Shown piece by piece: positions 1 to 8,837 of a stretch of 64,000 nt of DNA. This DNA comes from CALAGB01 sp963713965 (lineage in GTDB: Bacteria > Chloroflexota > Chloroflexia > Thermomicrobiales > Thermomicrobiaceae): the NCBI GenBank assembly GCA_963713965.1, contig OY970217.1, positions 806,001 through 870,000 of the forward strand. Reading direction: 5' to 3'. Position 1 is the first letter of the stretch; each line of letters starts with the position of its first letter. Under the pieces are notes generated by a model. It was not told the origin of the DNA and searched no databases. It saw nothing but the letters and a program-made list of their open reading frames with translations. Both the position numbers and the translations under genes were made by a program.

Positions 1-1050
1 CTGTGGGTCGAGAATTCGCGACGTTGAAGACAACGGGTCCACCGCCGGATAGAGTCCCTGGTCGGCAATCGACCGCTCGAGCGAGATGGTTGCATCGAGG
101 TGAGCGAAGGTCGTAGCCGGCGCCGGGTCAGTGTAGTCGTCGGCCGGAACATAGACGGCCTGAACCGACGTGATCGAACCGCGTTTTGTCGACGTGATGC
201 GCTCCTGCAGCTGGCCCATCTCAGAACCGAGCGTTGGCTGGTAACCGACGGCGCTCGGCATACGACCGAGCAACGCCGAGACCTCAGATCCGGCTTGCAC
301 GAAGCGGAAGATGTTGTCGATGAAGAGGAGCACATCGCGACCCTCGTCACGGAAATACTCGGCCATGGTCAGGCCGGTCAGCCCGACACGAAGGCGCGCT
401 CCTGGCGGCTCATTCATCTGCCCGAAGACGAGGACCGTCTTGTCGACGACGCCCGATTCGTGCATCTCGCCCCAAAGTGACGTTCCCTCACGAGTCCGCT
501 CGCCTACACCGGTGAAGACGGAATAACCACCATGCTCCGCGGCGATGTTGCGAATGAGCTCCATGATGATAACCGTCTTGCCGACTCCGGCTCCGCCGAA
601 CACGCCCGTCTTGCCACCCTGGGTGAACGGAGCGATCAGGTCGATAACTTTGACGCCAGTCTCGAAAACCTCGACCTCGGTCGACTGCTCCTCGAACGAC
701 GGCGCTGGTCGGTGAATCGGGTACTCGATCTCGGTGCTGACCGGACCAGCGTTGTCGACCGGTTCCCCAAGGACGTTGAAAATGCGGCCCAGTGTGGCTG
801 GACCCACCGGCACCTGAATCGACTTGCCGGTGTCAACCGCGACCGCTCCACGGCGAAGACCGTCGGTCGTGGACATCGCGACCGCACGAACCCAGTCGTT
901 GCCAAGGTGCTGCTGAACTTCGAGAATCAGCGGGTGGTCAGGGTCCTCTCGCTCAACCGCGAGGGCGTTGTAAATTTCCGGCAGTCCATCTGGCGGAAAC
1001 TCGACGTCGACGACGACGCCCTGGATCTGAACGATTGTGCCTGCTGCCAT
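1..1050 (-). CDS. atpD: F1 ATP synthase subunit beta, 3' end missing
   Basis: Catalytic beta subunit of the F1 sector, which makes ATP at the membrane. The ATG is at 1050 and the frame stays open for 350 codons to the window edge, so about the last quarter of a usual 460-480 residue protein is missing. The P-loop GGAGVGKT is at residues 151-158, followed by the GERTREG segment and the LLFIDNIFRF Walker B region. It is the last visible gene of the atp operon; atpC would be expected next, outside the window. The identification is by direct reading of the translation. Confidence 0.97.
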   Translation of the reverse strand, partial: MAAGTIVQIQGVVVDVEFPPDGLPEIYNALAVEREDPDHPLILEVQQHLGNDWVRAVAMSTTDGLRRGAVAVDTGKSIQVPVGPATLGRIFNVLGEPVDNAGPVSTEIEYPIHRPAPSFEEQSTEVEVFETGVKVIDLIAPFTQGGKTGVFGGAGVGKTVIIMELIRNIAAEHGGYSVFTGVGERTREGTSLWGEMHESGVVDKTVLVFGQMNEPPGARLRVGLTGLTMAEYFRDEGRDVLLFIDNIFRFVQAGSEVSALLGRMPSAVGYQPTLGSEMGQLQERITSTKRGSITSVQAVYVPADDYTDPAPATTFAHLDATISLERSIADQGLYPAVDPLSSTSRILDPQ

Positions 1051-1105
1051 CTAGATCGTTTCCTCTCGACTTCGCGCAATCTTGATACGTCTCCTGGACG
1101 TGGCC

Positions 1106-1972
1106 TCAGGAAAGAGCCGCAGCTCCAGCTGCAATCTCCGAAACTTCTCGGGTAATTTGTGACTGACGCACCTTGTTGTAGGTCAGCGTCAGCTCTCTCA
1201 CCAAATCACGTGCGTTGTCGGTCGCGCTTCTCATGGCGACCATGCGTGAGCTGTGCTCACTCGCGATCGACTCCAGCAATGCCTGAAAGATCTGAACTTC
1301 CACGAATCGCGGAAGCAGCGCTTCCAATACTTCGGCTGGGCTGGGCTCAAAAATGTAATCCGTGATCTCGCCCGAGCCCTCCGGGGCCTGAATTGGCAGG
1401 ACCTGCTGGATCTCGGCCGTTTGCCGCAGCGTGTTGATGAATTTCGTGTGCGCCACGTAGACCGCATCTACCTTCTCGGATTCAAAGTCTGAAATGGCAA
1501 CCTGCACGATAGCGCGAACCAAATCCATCGATGGTTGTTCACCGTTCTGCGGGAACTCGGCGACCAGATTCTTCCCGAAGCGCGTGTAGAAATCACGCCC
1601 CTTGCGCCCGACCGTGATCATATCGACGTTTTCGGGGCCCTCTGGTCGTTCGTTAGCCATGAAACGGAGGGCGCGACGAATCACGTTTGCGTTGAACGCG
1701 CCTGCCAGCCCTTTGTCAGATGTGATCAGGATGATCTCTGAACGCCGAATCGGACGCTGAACCAGGAGTGGGAAGCGAGACTGCTCCTCCACCCCGACCG
1801 ATGCGAGATCGCCAACCATCGCGCGAATGCGTTCCGCATACGGACGCGTGGCCACGACGTGTTGCTGGGCGCGGCGCATCTTCGACGCGGCTACCATCTC
1901 CATGGCACGAGTAATCTGCGCCGTGTTCCCGACGCTTCGAATGCGGCGCTTGATCTCACGTGGTGTCGCCAC
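1106..1972 (-). CDS. atpG: F1 ATP synthase subunit gamma
   Basis: Central rotor stalk subunit, 288 residues, the usual size. The N-terminus MATPREIKRRIRSV and the ITRAMEMVAASKMRRAQ helix are hallmark gamma sequences, and the C-terminal helix carries the family pattern MRSATDNARDLVRELTL. These two helices form the coiled-coil axle that turns inside the alpha3beta3 ring. The gene lies between atpA and atpD in the standard order, 55 bases upstream of atpD. Nothing unusual is seen. Confidence 0.97.
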   Translation of the reverse strand: MATPREIKRRIRSVGNTAQITRAMEMVAASKMRRAQQHVVATRPYAERIRAMVGDLASVGVEEQSRFPLLVQRPIRRSEIILITSDKGLAGAFNANVIRRALRFMANERPEGPENVDMITVGRKGRDFYTRFGKNLVAEFPQNGEQPSMDLVRAIVQVAISDFESEKVDAVYVAHTKFINTLRQTAEIQQVLPIQAPEGSGEITDYIFEPSPAEVLEALLPRFVEVQIFQALLESIASEHSSRMVAMRSATDNARDLVRELTLTYNKVRQSQITREVSEIAAGAAALS

Positions 1973-2001
1973 GCTTTACTCCCTCTCTTGCCGATGGTCG
2001 T

Positions 2002-3525
2002 TTAGCGCGCGGCCGCGGCCGACCAGATGCTGCTCTTGAACTCGCTGGATGCGGTTCGAATCTCCTCGATCAGTTCGTCACTCAATCGCTTCTGCTCGGC
2101 GATCTTCGCCAGCAGATCGGCTTTCGAGGTCCGCATGTAATCAAGGTACTGCGCTTCAAATTCGCGAACCTGCTCAACCGGAACGTCGTCCAACGGTCCG
2201 TTCGTCGCCGCCCAGATGATCGCAACCTGCTCCTCGACTGGCATTGGCGAGTACTGCGGCTGCTTGAGAACCTCAGTCAGGCGCTGGCCACGATCGATCT
2301 GTCGCTTGGTCGCCGGATCGAGGTCTGACGAGAACTGGGCGAACGCCGCGAGCTCGCGGAACTGCGCCAGATCGAGACGCATACGGCCAGAAACCTGCCG
2401 CATGGCGCGAATCTGCGCGTCACCGCCGACACGGGAGACGGAGAGGCCAGCGTTCACGGCTGGACGGACACCGGCGTAGAACAGGTCCGACTCCAGATAG
2501 ATCTGCCCGTCCGTGATCGAGATGACGTTTGTTGGGATGTAGGCGGAAACGTCGTTGCCTTGCGTCTCGATGATCGGGAGAGCGGTCAAGCTTCCGCCGC
2601 CCTCTTCCGCGCTCATCCGAGCAGAACGCTCAAGCAGCCGCGAGTGCAAATAGAAGACGTCACCTGGATATGCCTCGCGTCCCGGAGGTCGTCGCATGAG
2701 GAGTGAGACCTGCCGATAGGCCCAGGCGTGCTTGGAAAGATCATCGTAGATGATGAGCGCGTCGCCGCCCTGTTCCATGAACTCTTCGCCCATGGACGTA
2801 CCAGCGTATGGTGCGATGAACTGCTGAGGAGCCGGATCAGCGGCCGCGGCTGCGACTACAATCGTGTGGCTCATGGCGCCCTCGCGCTCCAGGATCGCCA
2901 CAGTCTGGGCGATCTGCGCGCGCTTCTGACCAATCGCCACATAAATGCAGACGACGTTCGAGCGCTTCTGGTTGATGATCGTGTCGATGGCGATTGCCGA
3001 CTTGCCGGTCTGGCGGTCGCCAATGATCAACTCGCGCTGCCCACGTCCGATCGGGATCATGCTGTCGATGGCTTTGAGACCAGTCTGGAGCGGCGTATCG
3101 ACGTTCTGACGCGCGATAACGCCCGGTGCGATGCGCTCGATCGGACGAGTCTTCGTCGTCTGAATCGGGCCCTTGCCATCGATCGGCTGGCCGAGCGCGT
3201 TTACTACGCGACCGATCAGGGCCTCACCGACCGGAACCTCGGCGATGCGACCAGTCGTCTTGACCTCGTCGCCCTCTTCAATATCGGTGAACTCACCGAG
3301 GATGATGACACCGACCGAATCCTCCTGAAGGTTGAAGGCCATGCCCATCACCCCATTGGAGAACTCGACCAACTCATTGGCCATTACCTCGCGCAGGCCG
3401 TGAACCGTGGCGATACCGTCGCCAACCTCAACGACGTACCCGACGTTGGTGACGACCATCTTCTCGCCATAGGTTTCGATCTGCTGTCGCAGTATGTCGC
3501 TGATTTCGGTTGGCCGTACGACCAT
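2002..3525 (-). CDS. atpA: F1 ATP synthase subunit alpha
   Basis: Non-catalytic nucleotide-binding subunit of F1, 507 residues, full length. The P-loop GDRQTGKS is at residues 169-176, and the family signature around PAVNAGLSVSRVGG is present. The N-terminal beta barrel (about residues 25-95) precedes the nucleotide domain, and a helical C-terminal domain follows. A GGAGGA ribosome site precedes the ATG at 3525. It sits between atpH and atpG, as in most bacterial atp operons. Confidence 0.98.
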   Translation of the reverse strand: MVVRPTEISDILRQQIETYGEKMVVTNVGYVVEVGDGIATVHGLREVMANELVEFSNGVMGMAFNLQEDSVGVIILGEFTDIEEGDEVKTTGRIAEVPVGEALIGRVVNALGQPIDGKGPIQTTKTRPIERIAPGVIARQNVDTPLQTGLKAIDSMIPIGRGQRELIIGDRQTGKSAIAIDTIINQKRSNVVCIYVAIGQKRAQIAQTVAILEREGAMSHTIVVAAAAADPAPQQFIAPYAGTSMGEEFMEQGGDALIIYDDLSKHAWAYRQVSLLMRRPPGREAYPGDVFYLHSRLLERSARMSAEEGGGSLTALPIIETQGNDVSAYIPTNVISITDGQIYLESDLFYAGVRPAVNAGLSVSRVGGDAQIRAMRQVSGRMRLDLAQFRELAAFAQFSSDLDPATKRQIDRGQRLTEVLKQPQYSPMPVEEQVAIIWAATNGPLDDVPVEQVREFEAQYLDYMRTSKADLLAKIAEQKRLSDELIEEIRTASSEFKSSIWSAAAAR

Positions 3526-3607
3526 AGTTCCTCCTGCTGGTGCGTCAATTCGGATTGGCGTTCGCGCGTCTCATATGCAGCGATAAATTCAGTGCAGTTT
3601 TCTCGCC

Positions 3608-4141
3608 TCAGCGAGCCATGCTCTGTCGAAGCTGTCGCAATTGTGTGCGCACGCTTCCGTCGATCAGTGTGTCACCCATGCGAATGACAATGCCGCCGAT
3701 GATGTCCGGGTTCACGTGCGTTCGGATTTGCACGACTTTGCCGACCATTTGCGTGAGTCGCTCACGCACTTTGTCGGCTTCGGCCGCTTCGAGCTCGACC
3801 GCAGTGGTGACGTCGGCGATGACGACGCCCCGATCCTGCAGAACCATTTCGTGAAAAACTTCAACAATCTGCGGAAGCTGCTGTAATCGTTTTCGCTCAA
3901 GCAGCAGCAGCAAGAGGTTGCGAACATATTTCTGGTCTTCGCCAGCCGCTAATGTTCGTAATGCCGCTTGCTTTGCTTCGGGCGGCACAGCCGGATGAAC
4001 GAAGAACTCCTCAGCCTGGGGATTCTGAAGCGTCGCGCTTATCTTTGCGAGCTCCTGCTCCCAATCGTCGAGTTGGCCGTGCTCCTTGGCAACGTCAAAC
4101 GCCGCCTGTGCATATCGTTTGGCTGCTCCGCCAACGGACAT
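3608..4141 (-). CDS. atpH: F1 ATP synthase subunit delta (OSCP type)
   Basis: Peripheral-stalk subunit joining the b dimer to the top of F1; 177 residues, normal length. The N-terminal helical domain begins MSVGGAAKRYAQAAFDVA. The C-terminal part has the conserved pattern VRTHVNPDIIGGIVIRMGDTLIDGSV (split here as RTHVNPDIIGG then RMGDTLIDGS). It lies 24 bases downstream of atpF and 82 bases upstream of atpA, consistent with cotranscription. Confidence 0.95.
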   Translation of the reverse strand: MSVGGAAKRYAQAAFDVAKEHGQLDDWEQELAKISATLQNPQAEEFFVHPAVPPEAKQAALRTLAAGEDQKYVRNLLLLLLERKRLQQLPQIVEVFHEMVLQDRGVVIADVTTAVELEAAEADKVRERLTQMVGKVVQIRTHVNPDIIGGIVIRMGDTLIDGSVRTQLRQLRQSMAR

Positions 4142-4165
4142 CCAAGTTCCTCCCCTGGCCTGATC

Positions 4166-4672
4166 CTAGGCCTGGAACCGACCGTCAGTGCCAGCCTCGG
4201 CAAGTGTTTCCTCAATCAGCCGAGCCTGCTGCGTTCGATCCAGCTCTTTGCGCACGATCTTGGTCGCGGCGCTGATAGCCAGATCGGCCACGTCCTGACG
4301 AAGCTGTTGCCACGCCTGCTCGGTCTCCGCGGCGATACCCACCCGAGCTTTTTCAATGATCTGATTGGCTTCCACCTGCGCCTGGTCGCGCGCTCGTGCC
4401 AATGTCTGGTCAGCGCTCTCGCGCGCCGTCGAAAGGACCTTCTGCGCATCGCGTCGAGCTTCGGCCAGGATTTCCTCGTTCCGAGCCTGCGTCGCCGCGA
4501 GCTCCTTCTGCATGCGCTCGGCTGCCTGCATGCTCTCTTCGATCCGCTGCCGTCGCTGATCGAGCATGCCGGTAACCGGACCCAGCGCGTATTTCCAGAA
4601 AACGAAGAGGAAAATAATGAACGCGATGAGCTGGACGATCAGGTCCCAGCCATTTACTCCAAGTGCACTCAT
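4166..4672 (-). CDS. atpF: F0 ATP synthase subunit b
   Basis: Peripheral-stalk b subunit, 168 residues. A single transmembrane helix lies near residues 10-28 (LIVQLIAFIIFLFVFWKYAL). A long charged, Ala/Glu/Arg-rich helix follows, typical of the right-handed coiled coil of the b dimer. Only one b-type gene is present, so a homodimer is expected. It follows atpE after an unusually long spacer of 132 bases that holds a strong hairpin (see 4766-4792). Confidence 0.95.
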   Translation of the reverse strand: MSALGVNGWDLIVQLIAFIIFLFVFWKYALGPVTGMLDQRRQRIEESMQAAERMQKELAATQARNEEILAEARRDAQKVLSTARESADQTLARARDQAQVEANQIIEKARVGIAAETEQAWQQLRQDVADLAISAATKIVRKELDRTQQARLIEETLAEAGTDGRFQA

Positions 4673-4765
4673 TCACACTACCTCTTGGTCGCGACTGCCT
4701 CTAAGAGATCATCGTCATCAACCGTGAACGCGTCGAAAACCGTTCATCTAACCTGTGTCACGCGT

Positions 4766-4792
4766 GATGGCGCTCCATGCGGGAGCGCCATC
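4766..4792 (-). other. Strong intercistronic hairpin between atpE and atpF
   Basis: Perfect 11-bp inverted repeat GATGGCGCTCC / GGAGCGCCATC with a 5-base loop, 12 bases after the atpE stop. No run of T follows on the minus strand, so it does not look like a simple intrinsic terminator. In other bacteria, the high copy number of subunit c is supported by mRNA stability and translation signals around atpE. A 3' stabilising hairpin is the natural reading here, but that role is inferred. Confidence 0.75.
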
Positions 4793-4804
4793 AAGAACGT
4801 CAGA

Positions 4805-5050
4805 TTAGAGCACGAACGCGATGATGATCGCGATAACCAGAGCGTAAATGGCGACCGCTTCAGCCAGCGCGGCGCCGATGATCATAGTGGTACGAATCGC
4901 GCCTTCAGCCTCCGGATTGCGACCAAGCGCCTCGAGTGCGCCCTTTACCGCCAGTCCGATGCCGATGCCAGGTCCGATTGCCCCAAGGCCCATTGCGAGG
5001 GCCGCCGCCATCGGGACGACTACTGCTGGATCTGTGACATTGGATACCAC
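4805..5050 (-). CDS. atpE: F0 ATP synthase subunit c
   Basis: Proteolipid rotor-ring subunit, 81 residues as called. I chose the GTG at 5050 because GAGGGGAG lies 10 bases upstream and the result begins directly before the first hydrophobic helix; a longer ATG start at 5098 would add 16 charged residues with no family match. Two transmembrane helices flank the polar loop RNPE (residues 44-47). The ion-carrying carboxylate is E64 in AALAEAVAIY. The residue after Glu is Ala, not Ser, which fits proton rather than sodium coupling. Confidence 0.93.
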   Translation of the reverse strand: MVSNVTDPAVVVPMAAALAMGLGAIGPGIGIGLAVKGALEALGRNPEAEGAIRTTMIIGAALAEAVAIYALVIAIIIAFVL

Positions 5051-5157
5051 GCTCGACGTTCTCCCCTCTTCGGCTCGTCGCCCGACGAACCGATTCAATC
5101 CACGATACTCAACCTGCGCCTAAAGCCACGCGTGCCCATCCCAAACGTCGGGACGGA

Positions 5158-6003
5158 CTAATCACCCGTTGCCGCGGACTCCGCACGTCGACGCGTCCGC
5201 GACTCAAACTCCTCTTCGAACGGCTCCTCGACGTGATCGTCATGCGTCCCGGCCGCAGCCAGAGAGATGTAGATCAGCGTGAGAATTGCGAATACCAAGG
5301 CTTGAATGAACCCAAACAGAACCTCGAGATACAAAAAGACTACCGGAACGACGAGACCAATGACCGAGTATTTGATCGCGTTGGCGATCGCATACATGAT
5401 CGTCAGCAGTACGTCACCGGCGAAGATGTTTCCAAAGAGTCGGAAGGAAAGTGAGATGATGCGAGCCGTTTCACTGATGACTTCGATCGGGAAGACGAAG
5501 ACCGGAGTCGCCAGATGCTTGATTCGACCTCTGAAGCCGTGGGCCTTGATGCCGAGATATTGGAACATGACGTAGCTCAAGAGTGCCATGGCAATGGTCA
5601 TGTTCAGGTCAGATGTCGGTGGGCGAAGAATAGGCACATGGACGGATTCCCCGTTCACTGTGCGCTGCACCCAGATCGACCCCAGACCGGGCAGCAACTC
5701 TATCCAGTTCGCAAACAGGATGAAGATGAATAGCCCACCGATGATCGGAAAAATCGAGCGCCCGAGGCGTTTCCCGGCCGCGCCTTCGACCAGCCCCATG
5801 AGAAACTCAACGATGATCTCCACCGCCGACTGCACGCGTCCCGGGATAAGCGACGATCGACGTGCAATGAGCGCTCCCAGGATCACCAGAAGGGCCATCA
5901 CGACAAACATTACGACCATCGTATTGGTTACGGGAATAGAGTGATTTCCGGGAAGCGGAATATGCCAGAGAGGTTGCGGTGCGACTTCGACATGGACTTC
6001 CAT
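5158..6003 (-). CDS. atpB: F0 ATP synthase subunit a
   Basis: Membrane stator subunit with the proton half-channels, 281 residues. It has five to six transmembrane helices and the conserved motif LSFRLFGNIFAGD, whose Arg faces the c ring. The C-terminal cytosolic tail (about residues 258-281) is highly charged (HVEEPFEEEFESRTRRR), longer than in many homologues. The gene starts 8 bases after atpZ stops and precedes atpE. Confidence 0.96.
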   Translation of the reverse strand: MEVHVEVAPQPLWHIPLPGNHSIPVTNTMVVMFVVMALLVILGALIARRSSLIPGRVQSAVEIIVEFLMGLVEGAAGKRLGRSIFPIIGGLFIFILFANWIELLPGLGSIWVQRTVNGESVHVPILRPPTSDLNMTIAMALLSYVMFQYLGIKAHGFRGRIKHLATPVFVFPIEVISETARIISLSFRLFGNIFAGDVLLTIMYAIANAIKYSVIGLVVPVVFLYLEVLFGFIQALVFAILTLIYISLAAAGTHDDHVEEPFEEEFESRTRRRAESAATGD

Positions 6004-6011
6004 TGTCGTCC

Positions 6012-6296
6012 TTACTCGTCAAGATCCCAGGACTGACTTTTACTCTCATCACCCTGGGAACGAACTGACTGCTTCTTCGGCAGGTTCATCACGGCGAGTT
6101 GGTACAGCAAATAACCTGAGAGTATGAGGCCTAGCGCGACGCCCACCAGCGTTAGCACGGGCGAAGTGCCCAGCCACCTATCGAGAAGAATTCCTCCCCC
6201 GATGCATAGTAAAAGACTGGCTACAACTGAGCAACCTAATCCGGATGCCGCGCCGATTGCTCGCCAGTCTTGTTGGCCACGAGGGGAGAGGCTCAT
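6012..6296 (-). CDS. atpZ: AtpZ/AtpI-family F0 assembly protein
   Basis: Small membrane protein of 94 residues with two transmembrane helices (about residues 19-38 and 46-68) and the glycine-rich pattern GGGILLDRWLG. This is typical of the AtpZ/AtpI-like family found at the head of atp operons. These proteins help c-ring assembly or carry Mg2+/Ca2+ in other bacteria; the exact role here is inferred from position. AGGAGGG precedes the ATG. It is the first gene of the operon. Confidence 0.85.
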   Translation of the reverse strand: MSLSPRGQQDWRAIGAASGLGCSVVASLLLCIGGGILLDRWLGTSPVLTLVGVALGLILSGYLLYQLAVMNLPKKQSVRSQGDESKSQSWDLDE

Positions 6297-6317
6297 CTTC
6301 CCTCCTGTCGATTGCGA

Positions 6318-6326
6318 ATCCTATCA
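6318..6326 (-). promoter_or_regulatory. Candidate atp operon promoter, extended -10
   Basis: TGATAGGAT (TGn plus TAGGAT) lies 22 bases upstream of atpZ on the minus strand; the -35 region is weak. It belongs to a recurring TGn-TATAAT-like pattern in this window (8801, 21503, 26982, 43382). Confidence 0.45.
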
Positions 6327-6338
6327 CAATCTCCGGAT

Positions 6339-6356
6339 TTGACGCAATCGCGTCAA
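6339..6356. repeat. Inverted repeat over the pyrG stop codon
   Basis: TTGACGC / GCGTCAA with a 4-base spacer, overlapping the pyrG stop and just upstream of the candidate atp promoter. It could be an operator or a weak terminator; no T run follows. Confidence 0.4.
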
Positions 6357-8014
6357 TCACTCACACGCTGTACCGCCACTTGCTGCCATGGGAGAGGCCG
6401 TTGATCTCCGTCATGCAAGATCTCTTTGGCCGCGCCGACGAACCCGGCGAACAACGGATGCGGTCGAGTCGGTCGTGATTTGAACTCGGGATGGAACTGC
6501 ACCCCGACGAACCACGGGTGATCGTAAAGCTCCATGATCTCCGCCAGGTTGCCGTCTGGCGAGGTACCGCTCACGATCATGCCCGCCTCGTCCATCATCT
6601 CGCGGTAGGCGTTGTTGACCTCCCAGCGATGCCGGTGTCGCTCCTGAACCATCGTCTCCTTATAGCACTCGGCCGCCCGTGTGCCAGGTACGAGCTGGCA
6701 GGGATAGAGTCCCAGCCGCATGGTGCCACCCATATCAACGTCGCGTTGATCGGGCATCAGGGCAATAACCGGGTCTGGAGTCAACTCATCGATTTCGGTG
6801 CTGTTGGCCTGTTCAAGACCGAGCACGTCGCGCGCGAATTCGATGACGGCCATGTGCAGACCATAGCACAGACCGAGATACGGCACCTGCCGCTCCCGCG
6901 CGTATCTGGCCGCGAAGATTTTGCCTTCCACTCCGCGTGGCCCAAACCCGCCAGGCACGAGAATGCCGGAAGCCGTTCGTAGCTCTTCCTCGATCTCTTC
7001 CAACGAAGACTTTTCGGAGTTGATCCAGGTTATGTCGACGTCCACGTCATGCGCCAGAGCCGCGTGAGACAGCGACTCCGACACACTCATATATGCGTCG
7101 TGCAGCTCGACGTACTTCCCGACCAGCGCGATCTCAACGCGGCGTCTCGGTGTCTTGATCCGTTCTACGAGACTCTCCCAGTCGGAGAGGTTCGGGACCG
7201 AATCGACCCAGCCGAAATAATCGGCAACGTAGCGACCGAGGCCCGAATCCTCCAGGACCAGCGGCACCTCATAGATCGTCTCGGCGGTAGTGAGCGGAAT
7301 GACCGCGTCTTCATCGACGTCGCAGAACAATGAGATCTTGGCTCGCACGTCGTCCGGCACCGGGTGGTCGGCGCGCACAGCGATAACGTCGGGCTGAATG
7401 CCGATAGCGCGGAGTTCTTTGACACTGTGCTGAGTTGGCTTGGTCTTGATCTCGCCGGTGCTGCCGATCATCGGCAGGAGTGTGACGTGGATATAGAGGA
7501 CGTTGCGGCGGCCTTCCTCCTTACGCATCTGTCGGATAGCTTCGAGAAACGGTTGGCTCTCAATGTCGCCAACCGTGCCGCCCACCTCGACGATGACGAC
7601 GTCGAGCCCTTCCTGATTCGCTACCAGCCGGATGCGGTCCTTGATCTCATTGGTGATGTGGGGGATGACCTGCACCGTCCCACCCAGATAATCGCCGCGT
7701 CGCTCTTTGGCGATGACCGACGAGTAGATCTGGCCGGTGGTGACGTTTGAGGCGCGACTCAAATTTTCGTCGATAAAGCGTTCATAGTGACCGAGATCGA
7801 GATCGGTCTCAGCCCCATCGTCGGTGACGAAGACCTCGCCGTGCTGATACGGCGACATGGTGCCGGGATCAACGTTCAGATATGGGTCCAGCTTCATGAT
7901 GCTGACGCTGCGGCCACGACTCTTGATCAGGCGGCCGATTGACGCGGTAGTGATCCCTTTGCCGACCGAAGAGACCACGCCTCCGGTCACGAAAATGTAC
8001 TTCGGCATCTTCAC
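6353..8014 (-). CDS. pyrG: CTP synthase
   Basis: Converts UTP to CTP using glutamine, in the cytosol. It has 553 residues, the normal length. The N-terminal synthetase domain opens with KYIFVTGGVVSSVGKGITT. The C-terminal class I glutamine amidotransferase domain carries the Cys of GLCYGLHMAVIEF and the His-Glu of VQFHPEF. The GTG at 8014 and an ATG two codons later are both possible starts after GGAAGG. The gene lies directly upstream of the atp operon on the same strand. Confidence 0.97.
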   Translation of the reverse strand: MKMPKYIFVTGGVVSSVGKGITTASIGRLIKSRGRSVSIMKLDPYLNVDPGTMSPYQHGEVFVTDDGAETDLDLGHYERFIDENLSRASNVTTGQIYSSVIAKERRGDYLGGTVQVIPHITNEIKDRIRLVANQEGLDVVIVEVGGTVGDIESQPFLEAIRQMRKEEGRRNVLYIHVTLLPMIGSTGEIKTKPTQHSVKELRAIGIQPDVIAVRADHPVPDDVRAKISLFCDVDEDAVIPLTTAETIYEVPLVLEDSGLGRYVADYFGWVDSVPNLSDWESLVERIKTPRRRVEIALVGKYVELHDAYMSVSESLSHAALAHDVDVDITWINSEKSSLEEIEEELRTASGILVPGGFGPRGVEGKIFAARYARERQVPYLGLCYGLHMAVIEFARDVLGLEQANSTEIDELTPDPVIALMPDQRDVDMGGTMRLGLYPCQLVPGTRAAECYKETMVQERHRHRWEVNNAYREMMDEAGMIVSGTSPDGNLAEIMELYDHPWFVGVQFHPEFKSRPTRPHPLFAGFVGAAKEILHDGDQRPLPWQQVAVQRVSD

Positions 8015-8081
8015 TGAACCTTCCCGGCGTCGACGCCAGCCAATCCCCCAAACAACCCGCGCGCAAACGGCGAATTCGGGC

Positions 8082-8723
8082 TCAACGTGGCGGCTGCAGC
8101 ACCATCACGTCGACCGTTTCACTCAGATCGCTCTTCTTTAGCGAAACGCGATCGTGAACCACGATATCGGTAATGCCGAACTTCTTGAGGAAAGACTCAA
8201 GAGGTTCTCGGTCATGATCGCCATACTCAGTTCGATATTGCATTGGGATCACCACGGACGGTTCGATCTGCCCGACCAGTTCCGCCGCGGCGGTTGAATC
8301 GATCGTCGGCCCGCCGCCCACAGGCACGATGAGAACGTCGACCGAGCTCATGCTCTCCGACTGTTCCTCAGTCAACGGATGTCCGAGATCTCCCAAATGG
8401 CAGATCAGGAGATCCTCCAACTCGATGAGATAGACGGTGTTCTTGCCGAGCTTCACGCCTTTTTCGGCGTCGTGATAGGTGCGGATGCCCCGAATGAAGA
8501 CGTCACGAATCTCATATTCACCGGGACCGTTGATCTCATGGAATCCCGGCTGCACCTTATCCAGGGCTATGTGGTTGGTATGGTCGTGACTGATGGTGAC
8601 GATGTCCGCCGAGGGATTGCCGATGTCGTAGCCAGACGTGGGAGATGCCGGGTCGGTCAGGACGACGGCTTCCCGCCCCCGAATCCGAAAACACGCATGG
8701 CCCAACCAGGTAATCTCAGCCAT
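8082..8723 (-). CDS. Metallo-beta-lactamase-fold hydrolase
   Basis: 213-residue protein of the compact metallo-hydrolase group (beta-lactamase superfamily domain 3, UlaG/YtkL-like). It opens with ITWLGHACFRI and has the metal motif THDHT-like segment SHDHTNH, an HLGD motif in the middle and a late His in the IPMQYRTEYGDHD region. Such proteins are cytosolic, and their substrates are mostly unknown. It lies 67 bases upstream of pyrG on the same strand but has its own candidate promoter at 8801. No substrate can be assigned. Confidence 0.8.
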   Translation of the reverse strand: MAEITWLGHACFRIRGREAVVLTDPASPTSGYDIGNPSADIVTISHDHTNHIALDKVQPGFHEINGPGEYEIRDVFIRGIRTYHDAEKGVKLGKNTVYLIELEDLLICHLGDLGHPLTEEQSESMSSVDVLIVPVGGGPTIDSTAAAELVGQIEPSVVIPMQYRTEYGDHDREPLESFLKKFGITDIVVHDRVSLKKSDLSETVDVMVLQPPR

Positions 8724-8800
8724 ATTTGCTGACCTGCTCGCTCTATGATTCGACTATTTGATTGGGCAAAACTGGGAGGTAGTCTCCTGCGGCCTAGACG

Positions 8801-8809
8801 AGTATATCA
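8801..8809 (-). promoter_or_regulatory. Candidate promoter of the metallo-hydrolase gene
   Basis: Extended -10 element TGATATACT, 78 bases upstream of the ATG at 8723; no clear -35 box. Confidence 0.45.
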
Positions 8810-8837
8810 GGCTCTTCAGGCGCCTTCCAGTCCTCCA

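Noticed and set aside
2728..3687. 319-codon open frame on the plus strand
   Set aside because: Antisense to atpA and atpH; no motif or ribosome site.
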